A DNA stretch of 64,000 bases from Gammaproteobacteria bacterium (GCA_018824405.1 JAHJGO010000016.1:1-64000), one strand, 5' to 3'. Counted from the stretch's first letter, positions 48,340-57,470 are shown. Notes: generated by a model from the letters alone, not told the origin. Translations and numbers: made by a program.

Positions 48340-48882
48340 ATGTTCGAGTTCTTGTGGAAATGGAAGAAAGCTGCAACGCAGGAAGAGGCGCGCCAGCCAG
48401 AGTCGAACGCGACCCCCAGTCAAGCGGTGGCGGCCGGAACACAACTACATTACGACCCCAATCTGGTGCCCAATCTGGTGTCGGATCACCATGCTCTGCT
48501 CGGGATATTCGGCGAAATCGCCGCCGCAATGGAGCAGAAGAACATGCCGCGTACCAAGGAAAAACTGGGTGAGTTCGGTGATGCTCTTCGAGGTCACTTG
48601 CTCAAGGAGAACGTGCGTTTCTACGTCTATCTTCAGCACAGTCTGGAGGGTGATACCGAAAACGCCGCAATCATGCACGAGTTCCGCAAGGAAATGCAGC
48701 ATATTGGAAAGGCGGTTGCTGATTTCTTGCACAAATATACCGCCGAAGGTGAGTGGGATGAAGGAATGTGGCAGAGCTTTCAGCAGGAGGTTGGCGGTAT
48801 TGGCAAGGTGCTGACCAAACGCATTGAAACCGAAGAGAATATTCTATATCCACTCTATTTGCCTCAGCAGGAGTACCGCTAG
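48340..48882 (+). CDS. Hemerythrin-like protein in the nir cluster
   Basis: 180 aa, SD AGGAGG. Hemerythrin pattern with His in LVSDHHALLGIFGEI, RGHLLKENVRFYVYLQHSL (H-x3-E type), AIMHEFRKEMQHIG and the late RIETEENILYPLY. A short N-terminal linker (~1-45) lacks clear domain character. Likely a di-iron protein binding O2 or NO in the cytoplasm, useful near NO-producing NirS. Located between nirH and nirJ. Confidence 0.87.
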   Translation: MFEFLWKWKKAATQEEARQPESNATPSQAVAAGTQLHYDPNLVPNLVSDHHALLGIFGEIAAAMEQKNMPRTKEKLGEFGDALRGHLLKENVRFYVYLQHSLEGDTENAAIMHEFRKEMQHIGKAVADFLHKYTAEGEWDEGMWQSFQQEVGGIGKVLTKRIETEENILYPLYLPQQEYR

Positions 48883-48907
48883 TTTTTCGTCGCTACCTGA
48901 TCGTCTT

Positions 48908-48921
48908 TTGATTTAAATCAT
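48908..48921. promoter_or_regulatory. FNR/DNR-type box before nirJ
   Basis: TTGATTTAAATCAT matches TTGAT-N4-ATCAA in all but the last base, 64 bp before the nirJ ATG. It suggests that nirJ-nirN have their own low-oxygen promoter. Confidence 0.7.
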
Positions 48922-48985
48922 TTCCGGCTCGAAACAAGCCGGGTACATTCTTCTCATCATTCTTTCCGAGATTCCGGAGTGTTTC

Positions 48986-50149
48986 ATGTTTCGAATTTCC
49001 CAGTTCATGCAGGAAATTGCTCGCCCGACCCCGCTCGGTCTTAAGCGTAATCCACCAGGCCCGGTAGTAATCTGGAATCTGATTCGCCGCTGTAATCTGA
49101 CTTGCAAGCATTGCTATTCGATTTCTGCCGACAAGGATTTCCCCGGCGAATTGTCCACGCAGGAAGTGTTTGGCGTGATGGACGATCTCAAGCGCTTTCG
49201 CGTGCCGGTGCTGATTCTATCTGGCGGAGAGCCATTGTTGCGACCGGACATTTTCGATATTTCCCGTCGTGCCAAGGAGAAGGGGTTTTATGTCGGCTTG
49301 TCTTCCAATGGTACGTTGATCAATGAGAGCAATATCGAGGAGATTGCATCCATTGGCTATGATTATGTCGGCGTCAGTCTGGACGGTATTCAGGCCACGC
49401 ACGATAAATTTCGCCGCATGGCGGGTGCTTTCGACAAATCCATGCACGGAATCCGTCTGTGCAAGCAGCGCGGCATCAAGGTTGGCATCCGCTTCACCCT
49501 GACTCAGGACAATGCGCATGACCTGCCAGCCTTGTTGCAATTGATGGAAGACGAGGGGCTGGACAAGTTTTATCTCTCCCATCTCAACTACGCTGGGCGC
49601 GGTAACAAGAATCGCAAGGATGACGCTTTTCACCAGACCACGCGGCAAGCAATGGACCTGCTCCTCGATACCTGCTGGCGCGACCAGCAAGCGGGTAAGC
49701 CAAAAGAGTTTGTTACCGGCAATAACGATGCCGATGGCGTGTACCTGCTGATGTGGGTAAGGAAAAACTTTCCGCATCTGGAAAACCATATTCGTACCAA
49801 ACTGGAGCAATGGGGCGGCAACTCCTCTGGCGTGAATGTAGCCAATATCGACAACCTGGGCAATGTCCACCCCGATACCATGTGGTGGAACTACACCCTG
49901 GGCAACGTGCGCGAACGTTCCTTTTCGGATATCTGGATGGATACTTCCGATCCCATCATGGCAGGACTGAAGGCGCAGCCAAGAAGTGTAGGCGGTCGCT
50001 GCGGAGCATGTGCTTACTTCAATATCTGTGGCGGCAATACAAGGGTGAGGGCATGGCAGGTGACGGGCGATCCGTGGGCGGAAGATCCTGCGTGCTATCT
50101 CGACGACGAAGAAATTGGTGTGGCACAGACCGTGACAGAGGAGAGCTAA
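48986..50149 (+). CDS. nirJ: Heme d1 biosynthesis radical SAM protein NirJ
   Basis: 387 aa. CxxxCxxC motif CNLTCKHC with C36, C40 and C43 binds the SAM [4Fe-4S] cluster. The C-terminal part has extra cysteines (GGRCGACAYFNICGG, DPACYLDDEE) for a second cluster. It removes the propionate groups from the porphyrin during heme d1 formation. It is followed by nirN after a 2-bp gap. Confidence 0.94.
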   Translation: MFRISQFMQEIARPTPLGLKRNPPGPVVIWNLIRRCNLTCKHCYSISADKDFPGELSTQEVFGVMDDLKRFRVPVLILSGGEPLLRPDIFDISRRAKEKGFYVGLSSNGTLINESNIEEIASIGYDYVGVSLDGIQATHDKFRRMAGAFDKSMHGIRLCKQRGIKVGIRFTLTQDNAHDLPALLQLMEDEGLDKFYLSHLNYAGRGNKNRKDDAFHQTTRQAMDLLLDTCWRDQQAGKPKEFVTGNNDADGVYLLMWVRKNFPHLENHIRTKLEQWGGNSSGVNVANIDNLGNVHPDTMWWNYTLGNVRERSFSDIWMDTSDPIMAGLKAQPRSVGGRCGACAYFNICGGNTRVRAWQVTGDPWAEDPACYLDDEEIGVAQTVTEES

Positions 50150-50151
50150 TC

Positions 50152-51636
50152 ATGCGGTGGCTAGTGATGGTAACTTTCCTGTTTTTGACCCAGGTCGCCA
50201 CGGCAGCCCAGCCAGTAGATAAAAACTACGGAGAGCACTGTGCATCCTGCCATGGTGCAGACCGTCTGGGCGGAATCGGTCCGGCCCTGTTACCAGAAAA
50301 TCTGGCACGCCTGCGCCGACCGGAAGCGATCAAAACCATTGCCAATGGCCGAGCTGCCAGCCAGATGGCCGGTTTTGGTGACAAATTGGGCAAGGAGGAG
50401 ATCGAGGCGCTGGTGGGCTTGATCTACAGCAAGCTGTCCTATTTGCCGGTATGGGGCGAGAATGAAATCATTACATCCCACATTCAGCACGTGCCTGCGG
50501 GCAGCCTGCCGGATAAGCCGGTGTTCAGTGCCGATCCGATGAACCTGTTCGTGGTGGTGGAACTGGGAGATCACAGCGCCACCATACTCGATGGGGACAA
50601 GCTGGAACCAATTCACCGCTTTGCTACCCGTTTTGCCCTGCATGGCGGGCCGAAATTCTCTCCCGAGGGGCGTTTTGTCTATTTTGCCTCGCGCGATGGC
50701 TGGGTAAGCAAATTCGATATCTACAATCTGAAAACCGTGGCGGAAGTGCGGGCCGGCATCAATACAAGAAATCTGGCGGTTTCCGGCGACGGCAAGACAG
50801 TGTTAGTTGGCAATTACTTGCCGCATAGCCTGGTTCTGCTGGACGCTGAGGATCTCACGCTGCTCAAGGTGATTCCGACTGTCGGGCAGGATGGCAAGAG
50901 CTCGCGGGTATCCGCCGTGTATCAGGCAGAACCGCGCAACAGCTTCGTGGCGGCACTGAAAGATACGCGCGAAGTGTGGGAGATTGCTTATGGCGAAAAG
51001 GACTTTCCGATCCGCCGAATCTCGGTGGATGATTATCTGGATGATTTCTTTTTCGACCAGAGTTACAAACTGCTGATCGGTACCGCACGCGACAGTCATA
51101 AAGGTCAGGTCATCGATCTTGATAGTGGCAAAAAAGTGGCGCAGCTGGATCTGCCCGGCATGCCGCACCTTGGCTCAGGCATCACCTGGGACTATCAGGG
51201 GCGGCCGGTGATGGCTACACCCAATATGAAGGACGGCGTGGTGAGCGTGATCGACATGCAAAGCTGGAAAACCATAAAAGAAGTCAAGACGCTGGGGCCG
51301 GGGTTTTTCATGCGCAGTCATGAGAACACGCGTTATGCCTGGACGGATGGTTTTGCTACCGGCAACCCGGCGAGCAATGACGTGATGCACCTGATCGACA
51401 AGGAAACCCTGGAAGTCGCTCATATCCTGCGCCCAGAACCGGGCAAGACCGCGGCTCACGTGGAGTTCACGCGCGATGGCAAATACGCGTTGGTGAGCGT
51501 CTGGGAAATGGAAGGTGCGCTGGTGATCTACGATACCGAAACGCTGAAGGAAGTGAAGCGCATCCCGATGAAGAAGCCATCGGGGAAATACAACGTGTAC
51601 AACAAGACAACCCGTTCCGCCGGGACCAGCCACTGA
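50152..51636 (+). CDS. nirN: NirN, cytochrome cd1-like heme d1 dehydrogenase
   Basis: 494 aa from the ATG at 50152 (SD GAGGAGAG); the reading frame is open far upstream through nirJ, but that part is not NirN. Signal peptide 1-18. Heme motif CASCH at 30-34, then a NirS-like d1 propeller. NirN is a c-type cytochrome that makes the last double bond of heme d1. Last gene of the nir run. Confidence 0.94.
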   Translation: MRWLVMVTFLFLTQVATAAQPVDKNYGEHCASCHGADRLGGIGPALLPENLARLRRPEAIKTIANGRAASQMAGFGDKLGKEEIEALVGLIYSKLSYLPVWGENEIITSHIQHVPAGSLPDKPVFSADPMNLFVVVELGDHSATILDGDKLEPIHRFATRFALHGGPKFSPEGRFVYFASRDGWVSKFDIYNLKTVAEVRAGINTRNLAVSGDGKTVLVGNYLPHSLVLLDAEDLTLLKVIPTVGQDGKSSRVSAVYQAEPRNSFVAALKDTREVWEIAYGEKDFPIRRISVDDYLDDFFFDQSYKLLIGTARDSHKGQVIDLDSGKKVAQLDLPGMPHLGSGITWDYQGRPVMATPNMKDGVVSVIDMQSWKTIKEVKTLGPGFFMRSHENTRYAWTDGFATGNPASNDVMHLIDKETLEVAHILRPEPGKTAAHVEFTRDGKYALVSVWEMEGALVIYDTETLKEVKRIPMKKPSGKYNVYNKTTRSAGTSH

Positions 51637-51673
51637 TAGTTACGCTCTCGCGCATGGGCGGGAAGGATTGCGA

Positions 51674-52072
51674 TTACTGGCGAACTTTTATGATTGCCGT
51701 GCCGATCTCATAGCCCTTGTTGTCGCCTATCTGGCAGCAACGACGCACCTGAACCAGCGCCTTGAAGGGTTTGAAGCTGGACCCCAACGGTGACTGCAGC
51801 TGGATCTCCATGAGTTCGCCGTAACGGGGCACGTACTGGGCGATAAAGGCTACGCCATCCACGCTCAGATCCTTGCTCATGGCGTAGAACACCTCTCCGC
51901 TTTCCACCATTCTTACCTTGACATAGCACTCCATCGGGATGCGACGAGAGCATCGCATTTCTCCCCGAGGCTCACTGATGTGCCGGCCACCATTGATAAC
52001 GCGCAAATGGACATGATGGGCACGGCGTGTTTCGGATCGATTTTGCTGCTGGTAAGCTTTGGCAAACGGCAT
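51674..52072 (-). CDS. PilZ-domain protein
   Basis: 132 aa. PilZ c-di-GMP-binding motif: RCSRR (40-44, RxxxR) and DLSVDG (68-73, DxSxxG). The remainder is a beta-barrel with RYGELMEIQLQSP. It probably responds to cyclic di-GMP. Convergent with nirN. Its SD (AGGAGG) is in one arm of a perfect 12-bp inverted repeat just upstream. Confidence 0.85.
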   Translation of the reverse strand: MPFAKAYQQQNRSETRRAHHVHLRVINGGRHISEPRGEMRCSRRIPMECYVKVRMVESGEVFYAMSKDLSVDGVAFIAQYVPRYGELMEIQLQSPLGSSFKPFKALVQVRRCCQIGDNKGYEIGTAIIKVRQ

Positions 52073-52075
52073 GGA

Positions 52076-52110
52076 ATCCTCCTCACATTATTTATCTTTG
52101 TGAGGAGGAT
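52076..52110 (-). promoter_or_regulatory. SD-sequestering hairpin before the PilZ gene
   Basis: On the minus strand ATCCTCCTCACA and TGTGAGGAGGAT are perfect 12-base arms with an 11-base AT-rich loop. The downstream arm is the SD (AGGAGG), three to nine bases before the ATG; the upstream arm (CCTCCT) is its anti-SD. In mRNA this would hide the ribosome site unless opened. Confidence 0.75.
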
Positions 52111-52114
52111 TATA

Positions 52115-52126
52115 ACAACATGTTGT
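52115..52126. other. Short perfect palindrome upstream of the PilZ gene
   Basis: ACAACATGTTGT is a perfect 12-bp palindrome, framed by ATA and GGTTAT. It may be an operator for the PilZ gene promoter or for the downstream-facing ubiT region. Confidence 0.35.
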
Positions 52127-52167
52127 GGTTATTTGTAAAGCATAAACACTATAGATGGTGTTTTATT

Positions 52168-52632
52168 TCATGTGAGTAAACGCACCTTGAGTTTGCCAAA
52201 CAGGTGTGCGGGTAGCAGGTGGCTGAAATCCAGCGGCGGCAGTTCCATGCCGTCCAGGGTGTTTTTCACCAGCAGTCCCAGTTCGGTGTCGCCCTCCATC
52301 ACCAGACGGCGTGAGAAGAACAGGGTATCCGGATCTTCCTTGCGCAGGGCCAGCAGCACAAAATCCTGAGCACTGGCACTGATGGCCAGATCGGGTTGAG
52401 CCGCGGCGTTGCGGGCGGCAAGGCCATTCTGATCAAGGGTGAAGTGGAAAGAGATGCCGGCATCCCGCACCCTGATGCAGATATGTTTACCATGGAGTGG
52501 TTGCCAGACCGGGTCATGGAGTTTTGTTCCCAGTGCCAGGTTGATAGCCCGGGAGAAAATCAGCGAGTGAGGGTACTGCGGCAACCGGGAAAGTATGGCG
52601 CTGACTGGCTGAGGAATGAAGAATGGACGCAT
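52168..52632 (-). CDS. ubiT: UbiT, O2-independent ubiquinone synthesis SCP2-type protein
   Basis: 154 aa SCP2/sterol-carrier fold, start MRPFFIPQPVSAILSRL. It has ALGTKLHDPVWQPLHGKHIC, LDQNGLAARNAAAQPDLAIS and MEGDTELGLLVKNTLDGME. UbiT binds ubiquinone intermediates for the anaerobic pathway with UbiU and UbiV. It closes the yhcC-ubiU-ubiV-ubiT run on the minus strand. Confidence 0.88.
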   Translation of the reverse strand: MRPFFIPQPVSAILSRLPQYPHSLIFSRAINLALGTKLHDPVWQPLHGKHICIRVRDAGISFHFTLDQNGLAARNAAAQPDLAISASAQDFVLLALRKEDPDTLFFSRRLVMEGDTELGLLVKNTLDGMELPPLDFSHLLPAHLFGKLKVRLLT

Positions 52633-52642
52633 GGTGCTCCTT

Positions 52643-53554
52643 TCAGGCGCTTCTTGCGAGTGCGGGTTGTGGGATGAAGTCCAGACCGGGTTTGCCGTGC
52701 CAGTAGCCGTTGCAGGGCAGTTCAGGCATCAGTTTTTCCATCTGGGTCAAAGCCAGGCTGGGTGGAATTCGCTGTTCCAGTGTTTCGTGAAACAGGTGCA
52801 GAATCTTTTCGCTGTGGTATGCCTGCGGGCTGACGCGTACCACGTCCACACCGGTCGCGCGCAATTCCTCAAGTTCGCCCAGCAGATTGTATACACGAGC
52901 AGACTGGGTCTGGATGCCGTTGAGTGTAAGGAAAGGCTGGCCCTCCCGGGTTTTGAGGGTGAGGCCGTTTTCGTAATCAAGGCAGCGGAACTGGCAGTCA
53001 TCCTTCTGCAGGTTATGATGGCGGGCGGTGAAGCAGCGCGCAGAGAACGCCAGTGGCAGACGTCCATAGGCGAAGACCTCGGTTTCCATGTTGGCCGGCC
53101 GGCTTTGCAACATCTCAGACAGCGCTGCCCCGGACATTTCCACCGGCATGACCCAGCGCGTGGCACCCATTTCAGCCAGTAGCTGAAGCGTTTGCGGGTT
53201 ATAGATATTCAGGGTGGGGCCTGCCACAAAGGGCATATGGTTTGCCAGCAGGCGCACTGCGCCCATATCGTTGGCCTCGACCCTGAAATTACCATTGCCG
53301 GTGATTTTGCGCAGGGTTTTGAGGTCGGATTCCGATTCGATCAGGGTCTGAGTGGAGAGCACCACTTCCTTGCCTGCATCGCTGAGTTTTTGTGCCACTT
53401 CGAGCCAGTCATCCAGACGCAGGAGATGACGGCGCGAGCATACCGTTTCGCCGAGATAGACGATATCCACAGGCGATTGCGCTATGGCATCGTAAAAGGC
53501 GTTTACCTTTTCATTATCCCAATAATAGAGGAGGGGGCCGAGGGCAAGTTTCAT
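52643..53554 (-). CDS. ubiV: UbiV, U32-peptidase-like O2-independent hydroxylation protein
   Basis: 303 aa from the ATG at 53554 (MKLALGPLLYYW). U32 family TIM-barrel-like protein with cysteines in RCFTARHHNLQKDDCQFRC and the upstream ETVCSRRHLL, which bind an Fe-S cluster. With UbiU it hydroxylates ubiquinone precursors without O2. Its neighbours are ubiU upstream and ubiT downstream. Confidence 0.92.
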   Translation of the reverse strand: MKLALGPLLYYWDNEKVNAFYDAIAQSPVDIVYLGETVCSRRHLLRLDDWLEVAQKLSDAGKEVVLSTQTLIESESDLKTLRKITGNGNFRVEANDMGAVRLLANHMPFVAGPTLNIYNPQTLQLLAEMGATRWVMPVEMSGAALSEMLQSRPANMETEVFAYGRLPLAFSARCFTARHHNLQKDDCQFRCLDYENGLTLKTREGQPFLTLNGIQTQSARVYNLLGELEELRATGVDVVRVSPQAYHSEKILHLFHETLEQRIPPSLALTQMEKLMPELPCNGYWHGKPGLDFIPQPALARSA

Positions 53555-53558
53555 AGTG

Positions 53559-54575
53559 TTATTTCCAGGGGCGATAGTAGGCGCCCAGCGTCTGCTGCTG
53601 GCCTTCGGAGACTTTGCCCAGCTCATTCATCCAGGCTGGTTTGACGACAAATTGTTCCGTGTTGCGGCGGCAGGCATCAATGGCTTCGCGCCATACCTTG
53701 GTGACCTGGGCCACGTAGGCCGGACTGCGCTGGCGTCCCTCGATCTTGATCGCGGCAACCCCCATGCGCATCAGCTCCGGCAGTAGTTCCAGGGTGTTGA
53801 GGCTGGTGGGTTCCTCGATCGCGTAGTAGGTTTCTCCTGCCACATCGAAGCGGCCCTTGCATAGCGTAGGATAGCCGGTGTTCTCGTCCTTGCCGTAACG
53901 GTCGATCAGGATGCCGTTGAGTCGAGACTCCAGGCCACTCGCCGTTTCCTGCCAGCGTACTGCCTTGGGCGGCGAGCACACCCCGCAGGTGTTGGGTGAT
54001 TCGCCGGTGGCGTAGGAAGACAGGGCACAGCGCCCTTCCACCATGACACACAGTCCGCCAAAGCCGAACAGTTCGATCTCGACTGGGGTATTGGCCATCA
54101 GTTGCTCGACCTGAGCCAGTGCCAGCACACGCGGCACCACGGCACGGCGGATGCCGAAGTGTTCATGGTAGAAGTTGATTGCTTCATAATTGGTGGCAGA
54201 GCCTTGAACCGAAAGGTGCAGGCGTAGTTCGGGGTGGGTTTTGGTGGCGTATTTCATTAAACCGGGATCGGCCAGGATCACCGCGTCCATGCCCAGTTCG
54301 GCGGCGTTGTCAATGGCAGAGGTCCAGCGCTGCCAGCCGCTGGTTTGGGGATAGGTATTCAGGGCCAGCAAGACTTTCCTGCCTTTGGCGTGGGCGTAGC
54401 GCACACCTTCCCTGGCATTGTTCAGATCGAAATTCAGGCCGGTGAAATTGCGTGCGTTGGTGTCATCCCGGAACCCCATGTAGACGCAATCTGCGCCATT
54501 ATCCACGGCCGTTTTAAGAGCAGGCAGACTGCCGGCCGGACAGACCAGTTCAAATTTTTTGGTTTCAGGCTGCAT
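53559..54575 (-). CDS. ubiU: UbiU, U32-peptidase-like O2-independent hydroxylation protein
   Basis: 338 aa from the ATG at 54575 (MQPETKKFELVCPAGSL). U32 signature with LFGFGGLCVMVEGRCALSSY and TCGVCSPPKAVRW; four cysteines are likely Fe-S ligands. It works with UbiV. It overlaps the 3' end of the radical SAM gene by 11 bp. The pair fits a denitrifier making ubiquinone anaerobically. Confidence 0.93.
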   Translation of the reverse strand: MQPETKKFELVCPAGSLPALKTAVDNGADCVYMGFRDDTNARNFTGLNFDLNNAREGVRYAHAKGRKVLLALNTYPQTSGWQRWTSAIDNAAELGMDAVILADPGLMKYATKTHPELRLHLSVQGSATNYEAINFYHEHFGIRRAVVPRVLALAQVEQLMANTPVEIELFGFGGLCVMVEGRCALSSYATGESPNTCGVCSPPKAVRWQETASGLESRLNGILIDRYGKDENTGYPTLCKGRFDVAGETYYAIEEPTSLNTLELLPELMRMGVAAIKIEGRQRSPAYVAQVTKVWREAIDACRRNTEQFVVKPAWMNELGKVSEGQQQTLGAYYRPWK

Positions 54576-55518
54576 CGGGAATTTCCTCGTTGATCCATGG
54601 CATGCCGGCAAACAGGCCCTGACGGTGTCCACGCCGCGCGAGCTCGCGCTCGATGCCGTTGAGCACGTTCCATTTCTGCGAGCACCACTCAGGTGCGAGC
54701 AGAATATCTTTTGCCGCGGTGCCGGTGACACGGTGGTAAACAATCTGCTCCGGCGTGCGCTCGATCAGGTCGCAGGCCTGCCGGATGTAGGTATCGAGCG
54801 TCATCGGCTGGTATTCGCCGCGCCGCCATTGATTGGCAAGAACAGTCTGTTTCACCACATGCAATGGATGCAGCTTGAGTCCGTCCACGCCGATCTCGAG
54901 CACTCTGTCCAGGGTGGCGTGGTGATGGTCCTCTCCTTCGCCAGGCAGGCCCAGGATGAGATGGGTGCATACCGGAATGCCGCGCCGGCGCGCTGCGATC
55001 GTGACCTCACGGTATTCTTTCAATCCGTGCCCGCGGTTGACGCGCTGCAGAGTCTCGTCAAAGGATGACTGCAGGCCTAGCTCCAGCCATACGATTCTCC
55101 CTTGTGCCTGGTAAGTGGCCAGCAGGTCCAGTACCTGAGGCGAGACGCAATCCGGCCGTGTGCCGATGGACAACCCTACAATGTCTCTTTCCTGCATTGC
55201 TTGACGGTAGAGCCTGTCCAGCTCGGTTACGTCCGCATAGGTGTTGGTGTAAGCCTGAAAATAGGCGAGAAATTTTTTTGCGCGCGTACGTTTCGCGATG
55301 GCGCGCCGTCCGCTGCCCAGTTGCGTTTCCATCTCTTGCGGTTGGCGCCCGTTGGGGCTGAACGAGGTATTGTTGCAGAAAGTGCAGCCCCCGATGCCCT
55401 TGACTCCATCGCGGTTGGGACAGGTGAACCCCACATCCAGGGCGATCTTGTGCACCCGCTCGCCATGAAGCTTGAGCAGGTGCTGGCCAAAGGTGTGAAT
55501 GTAGTCGGATAGCGCCAT
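54565..55518 (-). CDS. TIGR01212-type radical SAM protein (YhcC-like)
   Basis: 317 aa. N-terminal cysteine set CPNRDG...GGCTFCNN for the SAM [4Fe-4S] cluster, RLYRQAMQERDIVGLSIGTRP and PVCTHLILGLPGEGEDHH follow. Function of the family is not settled. First gene of the ubiU/V/T group. Confidence 0.88.
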   Translation of the reverse strand: MALSDYIHTFGQHLLKLHGERVHKIALDVGFTCPNRDGVKGIGGCTFCNNTSFSPNGRQPQEMETQLGSGRRAIAKRTRAKKFLAYFQAYTNTYADVTELDRLYRQAMQERDIVGLSIGTRPDCVSPQVLDLLATYQAQGRIVWLELGLQSSFDETLQRVNRGHGLKEYREVTIAARRRGIPVCTHLILGLPGEGEDHHHATLDRVLEIGVDGLKLHPLHVVKQTVLANQWRRGEYQPMTLDTYIRQACDLIERTPEQIVYHRVTGTAAKDILLAPEWCSQKWNVLNGIERELARRGHRQGLFAGMPWINEEIPDAA

Positions 55519-55708
55519 AATTCAGGACAAGAAGACTAGCATGTCCCGAAACCATGTTCAACCGTGTTGTTGATGGGGGTATGTCGCCGCTTTTGATGTC
55601 TCGTTAAACTTGTTGTAACAAGCACGGTCTCATTAATGGGTTAATGTTAGGGTGAACTGTTTGGCATGAGGAATGTTCGAAAGGTTTGATATTTTTAAAG
55701 GGAAATTC

Positions 55709-56170
55709 ATGAATACGATCAAAGTGGCAGGTGTGATGCTGATTGCCGCAGCGATTCTGAGCGGAGGATGTGCTTCGAGTATGTCGGGCGGCGCCTATAC
55801 GCGTTCGCAGGCACGCCAGGCTCAGGAAGTGCAGATGGGCGTGGTGGAAAGCGTGCGTCAGGTCCAGCTTGAAGGCACTAAAACCCCCGTAGGCACGATC
55901 GCGGGTGCTGCGGTGGGCGGTATTGCCGGCAGCAATATCGGTGGCGGCAAGGGCCGTGCAGTCGGCGCCATTCTGGGTGCGGTTGCCGGCGGGGTGGCGG
56001 GTTCTGCCATTGAAGAAAGCGTGACCAAAAAGAATGGCCTGGAAATTACCGTCAAACTGAATAGCGGCAGAATGATTGCTGTCACCCAGGAAGCTGACGA
56101 AGATATCCGCCCTGGTGACAGGGTGCGTGTGCTGAGCGGTGGTGGCGTGACGCGCGTGACGCGCAACTGA
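55709..56170 (+). CDS. Glycine-zipper 2TM outer-membrane lipoprotein
   Basis: 153 aa from the ATG at 55709 (SD AAAGGGAAATTC). Lipobox ILSGGC with C21. A glycine-zipper pair IAGAAVGGIAGSNIGGGKG and AILGAVAGGVAGSAIEE marks SlyB/Rickettsia 17-kDa-antigen-like outer-membrane lipoproteins. A clear terminator lies directly downstream. Confidence 0.88.
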   Translation: MNTIKVAGVMLIAAAILSGGCASSMSGGAYTRSQARQAQEVQMGVVESVRQVQLEGTKTPVGTIAGAAVGGIAGSNIGGGKGRAVGAILGAVAGGVAGSAIEESVTKKNGLEITVKLNSGRMIAVTQEADEDIRPGDRVRVLSGGGVTRVTRN

Positions 56171-56190
56171 TACGTTTAGAGCTGTTTTAT

Positions 56191-56228
56191 CTGCAAAGGG
56201 CGTGCCTGTGGCGCGCCCTTTGCAGTTT
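56191..56228 (+). terminator. Rho-independent-type hairpin after the glycine-zipper gene
   Basis: CTGCAAAGGGCG (56191-56202) and CGCCCTTTGCAG (56214-56225) form a perfect 12-bp stem followed by TTT, 20 bp after the stop codon. Confidence 0.8.
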
Positions 56229-56261
56229 CTGAATGCCGGGAATTGGCGGGGGGCAACTGGC

Positions 56262-56816
56262 TTATTTCTGCCGTTTCATCATTTCCTGGAATTTCGGATC
56301 ATTCATCATTTCGTTCATATTTATGCCTTTCATATTCGGCATGATTACGTCGCCGGGCTTCTGGCCTGCCTTGCACGGCCCCAGCCATTTGGCTTCCATG
56401 GACATTTTTGATTCGCTCATGCCGTGCATTGGCGGGCTGTAGCGGGTGCGCATGTCACCCTTGTAGGACGAATCAAAGGCGCCGGTGAACACGGCATCGG
56501 TCGTTGCTGTGGTGTTTTCAAACTTGCAGACCGAATGCATGGTGAATTTGTTGCCTTGTTTTTTGGTATCCATCACGCTGCAATCGGGTTTTTCTTTCTG
56601 GGCACGTTGCTGCATGAGGCTGTCGGTGTTCTGGTCGATACACTGCTGGATGGGGCCCATGCCAGGCACGCCCTCCATATGCGTGTTGATTTCCCACAGG
56701 CCGGATTTCCGCTTGGGCGGGTCGGCGGCAAATGCACTCCCTGCCAGTGACGTGGCGGCCAGGCCAAGCAGCAGCAGGGAGAGGTGGCTGCGAATATCGA
56801 ATCTGGATTTCATCAT
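56262..56816 (-). CDS. DUF3617 periplasmic protein
   Basis: 184 aa from the first of two adjacent ATGs (56816). Signal peptide 1-~30 (LLLLGLAATSLAGSAFA). DUF3617 body: SGLWEINTHMEGVPGMGPIQQCID, CSVMDTKKQGNKFTMHSVCKF and MSMEAKWLGPC. Four cysteines likely form disulfides. Methionine-rich C-terminus. Function unknown. Confidence 0.85.
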   Translation of the reverse strand: MMKSRFDIRSHLSLLLLGLAATSLAGSAFAADPPKRKSGLWEINTHMEGVPGMGPIQQCIDQNTDSLMQQRAQKEKPDCSVMDTKKQGNKFTMHSVCKFENTTATTDAVFTGAFDSSYKGDMRTRYSPPMHGMSESKMSMEAKWLGPCKAGQKPGDVIMPNMKGINMNEMMNDPKFQEMMKRQK

Positions 56817-56934
56817 GACTCCTTGAGGCGAGTGTACGGGGGAAGTCCGTACCTGCAATATTATGCCTCCACGGGCATGACGTCATCAGGCTTGTAGCGT
56901 TTTGGAGCGGACCTCGCGTGGCACCTGTCTTTAT

Positions 56935-57465
56935 TCAGGAAACAGCTTCCTGAAGATAAATGTTGAGTTCCGACATGGCGGCGAAGCGCGCGGGCGAAAT
57001 GCCTGCCCCGCTCAAATCCAGTGCGTCTGGATAAGGGCTGGCAGCTTCGGCGCGTGACTTGGCGTCGCGCTGCCACTCTGCTGTCCAGGCGGCGGTGGCG
57101 AGCAGAGTGGCGTCCGGCAGTTGCCGTATGGCGGCCAGTACGGTCTGGTGAAAGCCATTGCGGGAAAGCGCGGCGTGCACATTCTGGATGTCACTCAGGT
57201 CCTGCTCTCTGAGTGCGCCAAGCAGGCGGGCGAGGTTGTCGTCCATGACCCGGTTGCGCGCCGCGGCGACGTGTCGCTCGAGAATAAGCCTGATGTCCTG
57301 ATACGCGCCGTTGGTCTGTTCATTGGGGCGGGCTGTCGCGGCAATGAAAGATTGCAGGGCAACGAGCGCCGCCAGGACCTGACCGGAATGCCTGTTTTGC
57401 GCGACAAGCGACCGGCAATGGGCATCCGCTTGTTCGGGGTCCAGTAGCAAAGTCAGCTTTTCCAT
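56935..57465 (-). CDS. Hypothetical all-helical protein
   Basis: 176 aa, no signal peptide or membrane helix. Predicted to be helical (QVLAALVALQSFIAATARP, LARLLGALREQDLSDIQNVH). No family recognised with confidence. The start at 57465 lies 6 bp from the left end of the MITE-like element, so that element sits directly upstream of it. Confidence 0.6.
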   Translation of the reverse strand: MEKLTLLLDPEQADAHCRSLVAQNRHSGQVLAALVALQSFIAATARPNEQTNGAYQDIRLILERHVAAARNRVMDDNLARLLGALREQDLSDIQNVHAALSRNGFHQTVLAAIRQLPDATLLATAAWTAEWQRDAKSRAEAASPYPDALDLSGAGISPARFAAMSELNIYLQEAVS

Positions 57466-57470
57466 GGCCT

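Noticed and set aside
49753-50151. In-frame upstream extension of nirN
   Set aside because: It reads through the nirJ coding region in another frame. A signal peptide and SD mark the true start at 50152.
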